Positions 49,795-58,107 of a stretch of DNA of 64,000 bases are shown piece after piece. Each line of letters begins with the position of its first letter. Positions within the stretch are counted from its first letter, which is position 1. A model generated the notes under the pieces. The model did not search any database. It was not told the DNA's origin and saw only the letters and a program-made list of their open reading frames with translations. This DNA comes from Blastococcus sp. CPCC 205250 (GTDB lineage: Bacteria > Actinomycetota > Actinomycetes > Mycobacteriales > Geodermatophilaceae): assembly GCF_019799925.1 (NCBI RefSeq), contig NZ_JABGCG010000006.1:292543-356542 (forward strand), written 5' to 3'. Both the position numbers and the translations under genes were made by a program.

Positions 49795-52091
49795 CCTGGC
49801 GCGGTGATCCGAGCGGCCAGGGCGGGGACGTCGGCCGGGCGCAGTGCCCGGCCGCGGCGCCACGCGGCGTCGAACGCCTCCTCGCCCAGGGCCGCCCGGA
49901 CCACCGGCAGCGTCTCGCGCGCCGCCTCCAGGTCGGGCGGGAACGAGACCGCCACCGATCCGGCCGCGGCGGTGGCCGACCCCGCGGCGAACAGCTCGGC
50001 CGCCAGCTCGTGCCGGCCGAGCTGCGCGGCGCACACCGCCAGCGACGGCAGCGTGTAGGCGAGTGTCCAGGCGGTGCCGACGGCGGCCGCCAGCTCCGCG
50101 GCCTCGATCAGCCGGTCCAGCGCGACGTCGACGTCCCCGGTGGCCAGGGCGAGGCTGGCCTGCATGTTGAGGACGACGGCGACGGAGAACGGGGCGCCCA
50201 GCGCGCGGGACGCCGTCTCGGCCTCGGCCAGCGTCGCCGCGGCGGCAGGCACCTCCCCGGCGCGGAACAGCAGCTGCGCCCGCGCGGTGGCGGTGTGCGC
50301 GTCGGTCCACTCGTGCCCGATCCGCCCGGCCAGCGGCGCCACCTCCTCCAGCTGCGCCGCCGCGGAGTCCAGCTCGCCAGCGAAGACGGCGGCCATGGCG
50401 CCCAGCACCAGGGCGTGCGCCCGCCGGTCGTCGGCCCCCGCGAGGCGGCCGGCCTCGGCCGCCACCGCCGCCTCGCGGGCGGTGCCGGGGACGTCGCCGC
50501 TGGCGTATCGCAGCCCCGCCAGCGCCAGGTGCAGGGCGGCGCGGGCACCGGCGTCGAGCTCCCCGGCGGCACGGGCGGTCCGCTCCAGCCAGCCCAGGCC
50601 CTCCACGGCGTTGCCGCGCAGCGCCCAGTACAGCCAGGTGTCGGCGCCGAGCTCCGCGGCGTCCACGGCGCGCCCGGTCTCGATCAGCCGCGCCAGCGCG
50701 GCGGCGAGGTTGCCGTGCTCGGCCTCCAGGGTGTCCAGCCACGCCGCCTGGTCCGCGCCGAGCAGGCCCCGGCGGGCACCGGTGGCGAGCGCGAGGACGG
50801 CGTCCGCGGCCCGGTCGGCCACCGGGCCGGCCTCGCCCGCCTCGGCCAGGCGGGCCGCGGCGTACTGCCGCACCGGCTCCAGCAACCGGTAGCGCGCGCC
50901 CGGGCCGGGCACGGGGACGACGAGGGACTGCTCGACCAGTCCGGCCAGCGCGGCGAGCACGTCCCCGTCGGCGCCCGCGACCTCCTGCGCCGACTCGAGG
51001 GAGAACCCGCCGCGGAACACCGACAGCCGCCGCAGCAGCGCCTGCTCGGCGTCGGTGAGCAGGTCGTGGCTCCAGTCGAGCGTGGCCCGCACGGTCCGCT
51101 GCCGGGCCGGCAGGTCGCGGGCGCCGGGCGAGGCGATGGCGGTGTCCAGCCGGGCGAGCAGCGCGTCGGGCGCCAGGAAGCGGGCGTGCGCGGCGGCGAG
51201 CTCCAGGGCCAGCGGCAGACCGTCGAGCCGACGGCAGATCGCGGCGACGTCGGCCGCCGTCGCCTCGGTGAGCGTCACCGGCCGCCCGGCGGCGCGGGCC
51301 CGGTCGAGGAAGACCTGGGCGGCGGGGGAGACGGCCACCGCCGCCGGCGCCGGGCCGGTGGGCAGCGGCAGCGGGTCCAGGGGCCGCTCCACCTCGGCCC
51401 GCACCCGCAGCGCCGCCCGGCTGGTCGCCAGCACGACGAGGCCCGGGCAGCGGGCGAGCAGCGCGGCCACGTCGGCCGCGGCGTCGAGCACGTGCTCGAG
51501 GTTGTCGAGCACCAGGAGCAGCCGGCGGGACCCGAGCACCGTGGCCAGCGCGTCCAGCGCCGGGCCGGCCGGCTGCTGCCCGCCGACCGCGCGGGCCACC
51601 GTGGGCAGCACCAGCTCCGGCTCGCGCACCGGCGCGAGCTCGACCAGCACCACGCCGTCGGGGAACGCCGGCGTCAGGGCGTGCGCGACGTCGAGCGCCA
51701 GGCTGGTCTTGCCCACCCCGCCGGGGCCGGTGAGCGTGAGCAGCCGGGTGCCGCCCTCGCGCAGCAGCGCGGTGATCCCGGCGCGCTCGGCGTCGCGCCC
51801 GACCAGGCACACCGGAAGTCGGGGGAGGGCCGGGGCGGACGGTCCGGACGGCTCGGCCGCGCCGCCGGGCCGGGCGGCGGCCGCCAGTCCCTCACGGCCG
51901 GCGTCGTCGAGCCGCAGAGCGTCGGCCAGCGCGCGGACGGTGTGCGGATAGGGACGGCGGCGCTCCCCGCGCTCGAGCGCGCCCACCGCCTTCGCCGTCA
52001 GGCCCGCGCGCTCGGCGAGCTCGTCCTGCGTGAGGGACGCGGCCTCCCGCAGCCGGCGCAGCTGTTCGGCGAAGGTCCCCGGTGCGCCCAC
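49770..52091 (-). CDS. XRE / NB-ARC ATPase regulator with TPR-like repeats
   Basis: In this 773-residue protein, residues ~5-65 are a Cro/C1 HTH (LRRLREAASLTQDELAERAGLTAKAVGALERG). From ~95 an NB-ARC/STAND ATPase follows, with Walker A LTGPGGVGKTSLAL, Walker B LLLVLDNLEHVL and RLDGLPLALELAAA. The C-terminal ~350 residues are TPR-like alpha-helical repeats rich in Ala. This resembles the ATPase half of AfsR-type regulators with an XRE domain replacing the SARP domain. The start is GTG 52091. The signal and targets are unknown; the neighbouring lutABC operon on the same strand starts further upstream. Confidence 0.85.
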   Translation of the reverse strand: MGAPGTFAEQLRRLREAASLTQDELAERAGLTAKAVGALERGERRRPYPHTVRALADALRLDDAGREGLAAAARPGGAAEPSGPSAPALPRLPVCLVGRDAERAGITALLREGGTRLLTLTGPGGVGKTSLALDVAHALTPAFPDGVVLVELAPVREPELVLPTVARAVGGQQPAGPALDALATVLGSRRLLLVLDNLEHVLDAAADVAALLARCPGLVVLATSRAALRVRAEVERPLDPLPLPTGPAPAAVAVSPAAQVFLDRARAAGRPVTLTEATAADVAAICRRLDGLPLALELAAAHARFLAPDALLARLDTAIASPGARDLPARQRTVRATLDWSHDLLTDAEQALLRRLSVFRGGFSLESAQEVAGADGDVLAALAGLVEQSLVVPVPGPGARYRLLEPVRQYAAARLAEAGEAGPVADRAADAVLALATGARRGLLGADQAAWLDTLEAEHGNLAAALARLIETGRAVDAAELGADTWLYWALRGNAVEGLGWLERTARAAGELDAGARAALHLALAGLRYASGDVPGTAREAAVAAEAGRLAGADDRRAHALVLGAMAAVFAGELDSAAAQLEEVAPLAGRIGHEWTDAHTATARAQLLFRAGEVPAAAATLAEAETASRALGAPFSVAVVLNMQASLALATGDVDVALDRLIEAAELAAAVGTAWTLAYTLPSLAVCAAQLGRHELAAELFAAGSATAAAGSVAVSFPPDLEAARETLPVVRAALGEEAFDAAWRRGRALRPADVPALAARITAPGQPRTRRT

Positions 52092-52102
52092 GGCCGGAGA
52101 AA

Positions 52103-52732
52103 CTAGTCGCTGGCGAGCACGACCAGGAGGGTCCGCGGCCCGTGCACGCCCTCGACCCGCTGCAGCTCGATGTCGCTGGTGGCCGACGGGCCGCTGATCA
52201 GCGTGAGCGGTCGGAGCGGGTCCAGCCGGGCGAGCCCCTCGGGGACGCCGCCCACGACCTGGTCGGCGGTGACCACGCAGACCAGGCAGTCCGGCAGCAG
52301 GGACAGCGCCCGTCGTCCGCACACCGGCGAGGCGTCCAGGACCAGCGTCCCGGTCTCGGCGACGGCGACGGTCACGCCGGTGAGCGTGGCGGCGAAGGCG
52401 GTGAGCCCGACGGCGGGCCGGCCGTCGTCCTCGGTGCTCCCGGCGGGCCGCCACGCCTCCGGCACACCGGGGGCGACGACGACGTCGGCCGCGGCCCACC
52501 CGGCGCCGAGGCCGGCGTCGAGCGCGGCGGCCACCGTCGCGCCGACCGCGTCGGGGGCGCAGCGCAGCACCCTGGCGCGGTAGTCCTCCAGCCGGTCGGC
52601 GAGGACGTCGAGCAGCTCGGGGAGCGGGCGGTCGTCGGTGGTGCGGTAGCCGCGGGCCACCTCGGCGGGCGGCCGGCGGTCGGGTCCGAGCGCGGTGCGG
52701 ATGCGGCCGAGCACCTCGTCGCGGGCGCTCAT
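52103..52732 (-). CDS. lutC: Lactate utilization protein C (LUD domain)
   Basis: The 209-residue LUD-domain protein has TGVTVAVAETGTLVLDASPVCGRRALSLLPD and a C-terminal SGPSATSDIELQRVEGVHGPR, typical of LutC/YkgG. It is the third subunit of the LutABC L-lactate oxidase system. ATG 52732 overlaps the lutB stop (ATGA). Confidence 0.93.
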   Translation of the reverse strand: MSARDEVLGRIRTALGPDRRPPAEVARGYRTTDDRPLPELLDVLADRLEDYRARVLRCAPDAVGATVAAALDAGLGAGWAAADVVVAPGVPEAWRPAGSTEDDGRPAVGLTAFAATLTGVTVAVAETGTLVLDASPVCGRRALSLLPDCLVCVVTADQVVGGVPEGLARLDPLRPLTLISGPSATSDIELQRVEGVHGPRTLLVVLASD

Positions 52733-54204
52733 GCGCGGCCCTCCTGGCTGCCGTGCTCCCGGGCCCAGGCCTGGGTGAAGGTCTCCCGCGGCGGGGTGGG
52801 CAGGTCGCGGGTGCGGGTCCAGGCGCTCGCCGGCGGCGGCAGCGTGGCGGGCAGGGTGGGCCGGCCGCGGGCGAGGAACCGGCCCAGGCCGGTGGCGCGC
52901 TGGGCGAGGCGCCAGAGCCGCGGGGAGGACATGGCCTTCGACAGTGCCCGGAACGCGGCGGCCTCCGGGGTGGTCCGGGTCTGCGCCTCGACGTGCTCGG
53001 CGCGCAGGTGCACGAGGATCGACGGGATGTCGATCGCCACCGGGCAGACGTCGTAGCAGGCGCCGCACAGGCTGGAGGCGTACGGCAGCGACGCGTTGTC
53101 CTCGACCCCGGTGAGCTGCGGGGAGAGCACGGCGCCGATCGGCCCCGGGTACACCGAGCCGTAGGCGTGGCCGCCGGTGCGCTCGTAGACCGGGCAGACG
53201 TTCAGGCAGGCCGAGCAGCGGATGCAGTGCAGCGCCTCGCGACCGACCTCGTCGGCCAGCACCGCCGTCCGCCCGTTGTCCAGCAGGACGAGGTGGAACT
53301 CCTGCGGCCCGTCGCCGGGGGTGACGCCTGCCCACAGCGAGGTGTAGGGGTTCATCCGCTCGCCGGTCGAGCTGCGCGGCAGCAGCTGCAGGAAGACCTC
53401 GAGGTCGCGCCAGGCCGGCACCACCTTCTCGATGCCCATGACCGTGATGAGCGTCTGCGGGAGGGTGAGGCACATCCGGCCGTTGCCCTCGCTCTCGACG
53501 ACGGCCAGCGTGCCGGTCTCGGCGACGGCGAAGTTGGCGCCGCTGACCGCGACCCGGGCGCGGAGGAACCGCTCGCGCAGGTGCTCCCGGGCGGCCATCG
53601 CCAGCCGGCGCGGGTCGTCGGTGAGCCCGGGGTCGACGCCGGGGATGGTGCGGGCGAAGATCTCGCGGATCTCGGCGCGGTTCTTGTGGATCGCCGGAAC
53701 GAGGATGTGCGAGGGCCTGTCCTCGCCGAGCTGCACGATCAGCTCGGCCAGGTCGGTCTCCAGCGCGGTGATGCCCGCGGCCTCCAGCGCCTCGTTCAGG
53801 CCGATCTCCTGGGTGGCCATCGACTTGACCTTGACCACCTCGTCGGCGCCGGTGGCCTGCACCAGCCGGGTGACGATCTCGTTGGCCTCGGTGGCGTCGC
53901 GCGCCCAGTGCACGGTGCCGCCGCGGGCGGTGACCTGGCGTTCGAGCTCCTCCAGGTGCTCGTCCAGGCGGGCCATGGTGGCGGCCTTGAGCGCCCGGCC
54001 GGCCTCCCGCAGCTGCGCCCAGTCGGGCACCTCGGCGACGACGCCGGCGCGCTTGCCGCGGATCGTCGTCGTCGCGTGGCCGAGGTTGGCGCGCAGCTGC
54101 CCGTCGCGCAGGGCGTCGCGGGCGGCGTCGGGGAACGGCCGGTCGCCGCGCAGGTGGCCCACGCCCGCCGGGGCGGTGGGGATCCCGAGGAAGACGGCGG
54201 TCAC
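52729..54204 (-). CDS. lutB: Lactate utilization iron-sulfur protein B
   Basis: The 491-residue protein has an N-terminal LUD-like domain (SMATQEIGLNEAL, VSGANFAVAETGTLAVVESEGNGRM) and a C-terminal ferredoxin-type part with two 4Fe-4S motifs, CIRCSACLNVCPVY and CGACYDVCPVAID. This is the LutB architecture; with LutA and LutC it oxidises L-lactate to pyruvate. The GTG start overlaps the lutA stop (GTGA). Confidence 0.93.
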   Translation of the reverse strand: MTAVFLGIPTAPAGVGHLRGDRPFPDAARDALRDGQLRANLGHATTTIRGKRAGVVAEVPDWAQLREAGRALKAATMARLDEHLEELERQVTARGGTVHWARDATEANEIVTRLVQATGADEVVKVKSMATQEIGLNEALEAAGITALETDLAELIVQLGEDRPSHILVPAIHKNRAEIREIFARTIPGVDPGLTDDPRRLAMAAREHLRERFLRARVAVSGANFAVAETGTLAVVESEGNGRMCLTLPQTLITVMGIEKVVPAWRDLEVFLQLLPRSSTGERMNPYTSLWAGVTPGDGPQEFHLVLLDNGRTAVLADEVGREALHCIRCSACLNVCPVYERTGGHAYGSVYPGPIGAVLSPQLTGVEDNASLPYASSLCGACYDVCPVAIDIPSILVHLRAEHVEAQTRTTPEAAAFRALSKAMSSPRLWRLAQRATGLGRFLARGRPTLPATLPPPASAWTRTRDLPTPPRETFTQAWAREHGSQEGRA

Positions 54205-55013
54205 GCCGAGGCCGTCGGGGTGGTGGGGCGGGACGGCGACGGCCGGGTGCCCTGCTGCGGCGTCACGGACTCCTCCGTCGAGGCGAGGATCTCGGCCAGG
54301 TGCACGGTGCGGGTGCCCGAGCGCAGCCGGGAGAGGCCGCCGCCGATGTGCATCAGGCAGGAGGCGTCGCCCGCGGTGCAGACCTCGGCGGAGGTGGCGA
54401 GGACGTTCGCCATCTTGTCGGTCAGCATCGCCGTCGAGGTGTCGGCGTTCTTGACCGCGAAGGTGCCGCCGAAGCCGCAGCAGGACTCCGCGCCCGGCAG
54501 CTCGACCAGCTCCAGCCCGCGCACCGCCCGCAGCAGCTGCAGCGGCCGGTCGCCGACCCGCAGCATCCGCAGCGAGTGGCAGGTCGGGTGGTGGGTGACC
54601 CGGTGCGGGTAGTAGGCGCCGACGTCGGTCACACCCAGGACGTCGACGAGGAACTGCGACAGCTCGTACGTGCGCGCCGCCAGCGCCTCCGCCTCGTCGG
54701 CGAGTCCGTGCTCGCCCGCCCGGCGGGCGACCGCAGCCTGCTGGTGGTGGATGGACGCGACGCACGAACCGGACGGCACCACGACCGCCTCGACCCCCGA
54801 GGACAGGGCCCCGGCGAAGGCCCGCACGTGGTTGGCCACGATCGGCACCGCCTCGCGCCGGTAGCCGGTGTTGACGTGCATCTGCCCGCAGCACGACTGC
54901 CCGGGCGGGACGACGACCTCGTGGCCCAGCCGCTGCAGCAGCGTCGCCGTCGCGTGCGCGACCTGCGGGACCATCGTGTCGACCAGGCAGGTGGCGAACA
55001 GGGCGACCCTCAT
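54201..55013 (-). CDS. lutA: Lactate utilization iron-sulfur protein A (CCG domains)
   Basis: The 270-residue protein with two cysteine-rich CCG domains: GQSCCGQMHVNTGY and GAESCCGFGGTFAVKN, plus FATCLVDTMVPQ at the N terminus. It is the heterodisulfide-reductase-like electron-transfer subunit of LutABC. First gene of the operon, with GGAGGAG before the ATG. No GntR-type LutR regulator is visible beside it. Confidence 0.93.
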   Translation of the reverse strand: MRVALFATCLVDTMVPQVAHATATLLQRLGHEVVVPPGQSCCGQMHVNTGYRREAVPIVANHVRAFAGALSSGVEAVVVPSGSCVASIHHQQAAVARRAGEHGLADEAEALAARTYELSQFLVDVLGVTDVGAYYPHRVTHHPTCHSLRMLRVGDRPLQLLRAVRGLELVELPGAESCCGFGGTFAVKNADTSTAMLTDKMANVLATSAEVCTAGDASCLMHIGGGLSRLRSGTRTVHLAEILASTEESVTPQQGTRPSPSRPTTPTASA

Positions 55014-55035
55014 GGCGCTCCTCCGTCGCGGGGCC

Positions 55036-55707
55036 TCACCGGCGCCCCTCCCGATCGGCCGTGCGGTCAGGCGCATCATGCCGCCGTCCTCCGTCGGCCG
55101 CCGCCGGAGCGGGCACGGTCAGCCGGGGCAGCAGCGGGTGCACCAGCGGGCCGACCAGCAGCGCGTAGGCGACGGTCGCCGGGCCGAGGGTGCCGCCCAG
55201 CGCCCAGCCGCTGAGCACAACGGCGACCTCGATCGACGTCCGCACCCAGCGGGTCGTCCAGCCGGTGCGCGCCACGATCCCGGTCATCAGCCCGTCCCGC
55301 GGCCCGGGGCCCAGGCGCGCGCCGATGTAGAGCGCCGTGCCGACGGCGTTCAGGCCGATGCCCGCGGCAGCGAACGCGATCCGCAGCCACAGCGCCGAGG
55401 GCGCTGTCACCACGGCGAGGGCGGCGTCGACGACGACCCCGATGACGACGACGTTGCTGACCGTGCCCAAGCCCGGCCGTTGGCGCAGCGGCACCCAGGC
55501 CAGCAGCACCAGCGCGCCGACGACGACGGTGACGGCGCCCAGCGAGAGCGGCACCCGCTCGGCCAGCCCCTGGTGCAGCACGTCCCACGGCATGTTGCCC
55601 AGCGCGGACCGGATCAGCAGGGCCATCGAGACGCCGTAGGCGACCAGGCCGACGTAGAGGTTCAGCAGCCGGCGGGGGAGCCGTGCGGGCAGGGGTCGCA
55701 GGCGCAC
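55036..55707 (-). CDS. YczE/YyaS/YitT-family membrane protein
   Basis: The 223-residue protein has five to six hydrophobic helices and the family pattern LNLYVGLVAYGVSMALLIRSALGNMPWDVLHQGLA near the start and ARLGPGPRDGLMTGI in the middle. The function is unknown; relatives include Bacillus YczE, linked to antibiotic synthesis. GTG 55707 is chosen. It precedes lutA by 22 bases on the same strand and could be co-transcribed. Confidence 0.82.
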   Translation of the reverse strand: MRLRPLPARLPRRLLNLYVGLVAYGVSMALLIRSALGNMPWDVLHQGLAERVPLSLGAVTVVVGALVLLAWVPLRQRPGLGTVSNVVVIGVVVDAALAVVTAPSALWLRIAFAAAGIGLNAVGTALYIGARLGPGPRDGLMTGIVARTGWTTRWVRTSIEVAVVLSGWALGGTLGPATVAYALLVGPLVHPLLPRLTVPAPAAADGGRRHDAPDRTADREGRR

Positions 55708-55800
55708 GCGTCCAGCCTGCGTCGTGTCGCGTGCCGGCCGTGCAGGCCACCGCCGCCGAAGTGGCCTGGTCGGGCCAGGGCCGACGAGAGGCCGTGACCT

Positions 55801-55960
55801 GGCTCTCAGAATGGCGCGAACAATCGTGGGGCGGGTCTCGAGAATTGTTCCGGTGTCGTGAACACCACGGAAAGACGTCGCACCGGATGGCGTTTCTCTC
55901 AAGGAATGGCGTCGTGTGTCGTTGTGATGGAGACGCGTCGATTCCACTCAGAGAGGCACG
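55801..55960 (+). promoter_or_regulatory. AT-enriched regulatory island with two dyads upstream of a small basic ORF
   Basis: By hand count these 160 bases are about 58% GC, against about 75% on either side. They contain GAACAAT (55818-55824) and ATTGTTC (55844-55850) as a 7-bp inverted repeat with a 19-base spacer, and GGTGT-N5-ACACC at 55852-55866. The palindrome TCTCGAGA lies in the spacer. No gene fits. The small ORF at 55965 starts just after it. Confidence 0.55.
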
Positions 55961-55964
55961 ATCC

Positions 55965-56099
55965 ATGAGCACCATCACATCCGTCCGCCGGCACGTCCGG
56001 AGGGCCGCCCAGCGCCGCTCCCGCGAGCGGGTCCTCGTCGGCCTGGCCCCCGCCGTGCGTGACGAGGTCCTCACCCGCTGGGAGACCGAGGCCCGCTGA
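55965..56099 (+). CDS. Small arginine-rich protein (44 residues)
   Basis: The 44-residue product contains 11 arginines, mostly in a basic N-terminal half (SVRRHVRRAAQRRSRERV), followed by a more ordinary amphipathic C terminus (LAPAVRDEVLTRWETEAR). It has an ATG with AGAGAGGC about 10 bases upstream and a dedicated AT-rich upstream region. The family is not recognised. A nucleic-acid-binding or membrane-surface role is possible. It ends 13 bases before the end of the convergent ABC gene. Confidence 0.6.
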   Translation: MSTITSVRRHVRRAAQRRSRERVLVGLAPAVRDEVLTRWETEAR

Positions 56100-56112
56100 C
56101 CCGCACCACCCC

Positions 56113-58107
56113 TCACCGGCCGGTGGCCGGCTGGAGGTCCTCCCCGGTCGGGTCGACGGTCGGGCCGGCGAACTGGGCGGCGTGCAGGCGGGCGTAGGCG
56201 CCCCCGCGCGCGAGCAGCTCCTCGTGCGAGCCCTGCTCGACGATCGCGCCGGCCTCCATCACGAGGATGAGGTCGGCGTCGCGGATGGTCGAGAGCCGGT
56301 GGGCGATCACGAAGCTGGTGCGGCCCTCGCGGAGAGCGCTCATCGCCCGCTGCACCAGCAGCTCGGTGCGGGTGTCGACCGAGCTCGTCGCCTCGTCGAG
56401 GATCAGCACGGCGGGGCGGGCCAGGAAGGCCCGCGCGATCGTGATCAGCTGCTTCTGCCCGACGCTGAGCGCGCCGCCGTCGTCGCCGATCGCGGTGTCG
56501 TAGCCGTCGGGCAGCGTGTGCACGAAGTGGTCGACCAGCGCGGCGCGGGCCGCGTCCTGGATCTCCGCCTCGGGAGCGTCGGGCCGGCCGTAGGCGATGT
56601 TGTCCCGGATCGTCCCGGAGAACAGCCACGTGTCCTGCAGCACCATGCCCATCCGGGAGCGCAGCGCCGCCCGGCTCATCGACGCGATGTCGGTGCCGTC
56701 GAGGGTGATCCGGCCGCCGTCGAGCTCGTAGAAGCGCTCGATGAGGTTGACCAGCGTGGTCTTGCCGGCGCCGGTCGGGCCGACGATGGCGACCGTCTGC
56801 CCGGGCTCGACGACGAGCGAGAGGTCGCCGATCAGCGGCTTGCCCGGCTCGTAGCCGAAGGTCACGGCCTCGAACTCCAGCCGGCCGCGGGTGGGTGCCG
56901 ACGACGGTGGGTCGGCGGGTTCCGCCGACTCCTCCTCGGCGTCGAGCAGGTCGAACACCCGCTCGGCGCTCGCCACCCCGGACTGCGCCACGCTGGCGAT
57001 CGAGCCGAGCTGGCTCAGCGGCTGCGTGTACTGCCGCGAGTACTGGATGAAGGCCTGCAGGTCGCCCAGGGACAGCGAGCCGCTCAACATCAGCAGGCCG
57101 CCGACGACGGCGATCCCGACGTAGACGAGGTTGCCCAGGAACATCGTCACCGGCATGAGGATCCCGCTGACGAACTGGGCGCCGAAGCCGGCGCGGAACA
57201 GCTTCTCGTTCTCCTCGGTGAACCGCGCCTCGGTCTCCTGCTGACGGCCGAAGACCGTGACCAGCGCGTGACCGCTGAAGGCCTCCTCGATCTGTCCGTT
57301 GAGGGAGCCGGTGCGCTTCCACTGCTCGCGGAACATCGGCTGGGACCGCCGGGCGATCAGGCGGACGGCGAGCAGGCTGAGCGGGACGGCCACCAGCGCC
57401 ACGAGCGCCAGCAGCGGCGAGATGACGAACATGATCGCGACGATGCCGACGACGGTGAGCACCGAGGTGACGGCCTGGTTGACCGTCTGCTGCAGCGACT
57501 GGGAGATGTTGTCGATGTCGTTGGTGACGCGGCTGAGCAGCTCGCCGCGCGACCGGGCGTCGACGTAGCGCAGCGGCAGGCGGTGGATCTTGGCCTCGAC
57601 GTCGGCCCGCAGCCGGAAGACGGTCCGCTGGGTGACTCCGTTGAGCACGTAGCCCTGGGCCAGCGAGAGCAGCGACGCCGTGACGTGGATCGCCAGGACC
57701 AGGAGCAGGACCCGGGCCAGGGCGCCGGTGTCGATGCCGTCGCCGGTCCGGAAGTCCAGCGGGCGGAGCAGGTCGGCCGCGGTGCCCTGCCCGCGCTCCT
57801 GGAGGGCGGCGATCGCCTCGGCCTTGGTCAGCCCCTCCGGCAGGTCGCGGGTGAGCGCGCCCTCGAACACGATGTCGGTGGCCCGGCCCAGCACCTTGGG
57901 GCCGATCACGAGGAGGGCGACGCTCGCGACGGCCAGGGTGAGGACGAGCGCGACCCACAGCCGTTCCGGGCGGAGCCGGCGCGCCAGCCGGCGGGCGGAC
58001 GGCAGGAACGCCCTCGGCTTCTCGGCGGGGGCGCCGGAGCCGAACGGGCCGCCGCCCGCCCTGCCGCCGGGCGCGGGGCGGGTCACCGCCGGTCGTGGGC
58101 CGCTCAT
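56113..58107 (-). CDS. ABC exporter subunit with consensus catalytic site (heterodimer partner 2)
   Basis: This 664-residue fusion of a six-helix membrane domain and an ATPase has an N-terminal extension of about 40 residues, unusually Pro/Gly-rich. NBD motifs: Walker A VGPTGAGKTTLVN, signature LSVGQ (instead of LSGGQ), Walker B LILDEATSSVDT with intact catalytic Glu, and switch His AHRLS. The degenerate signature complements the partner's degenerate Walker B, as in heterodimeric exporters such as TM287/288 and BmrCD. The start overlaps the partner's stop (ATGA). Likely a multidrug or lipid exporter. Confidence 0.92.
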   Translation of the reverse strand: MSGPRPAVTRPAPGGRAGGGPFGSGAPAEKPRAFLPSARRLARRLRPERLWVALVLTLAVASVALLVIGPKVLGRATDIVFEGALTRDLPEGLTKAEAIAALQERGQGTAADLLRPLDFRTGDGIDTGALARVLLLVLAIHVTASLLSLAQGYVLNGVTQRTVFRLRADVEAKIHRLPLRYVDARSRGELLSRVTNDIDNISQSLQQTVNQAVTSVLTVVGIVAIMFVISPLLALVALVAVPLSLLAVRLIARRSQPMFREQWKRTGSLNGQIEEAFSGHALVTVFGRQQETEARFTEENEKLFRAGFGAQFVSGILMPVTMFLGNLVYVGIAVVGGLLMLSGSLSLGDLQAFIQYSRQYTQPLSQLGSIASVAQSGVASAERVFDLLDAEEESAEPADPPSSAPTRGRLEFEAVTFGYEPGKPLIGDLSLVVEPGQTVAIVGPTGAGKTTLVNLIERFYELDGGRITLDGTDIASMSRAALRSRMGMVLQDTWLFSGTIRDNIAYGRPDAPEAEIQDAARAALVDHFVHTLPDGYDTAIGDDGGALSVGQKQLITIARAFLARPAVLILDEATSSVDTRTELLVQRAMSALREGRTSFVIAHRLSTIRDADLILVMEAGAIVEQGSHEELLARGGAYARLHAAQFAGPTVDPTGEDLQPATGR

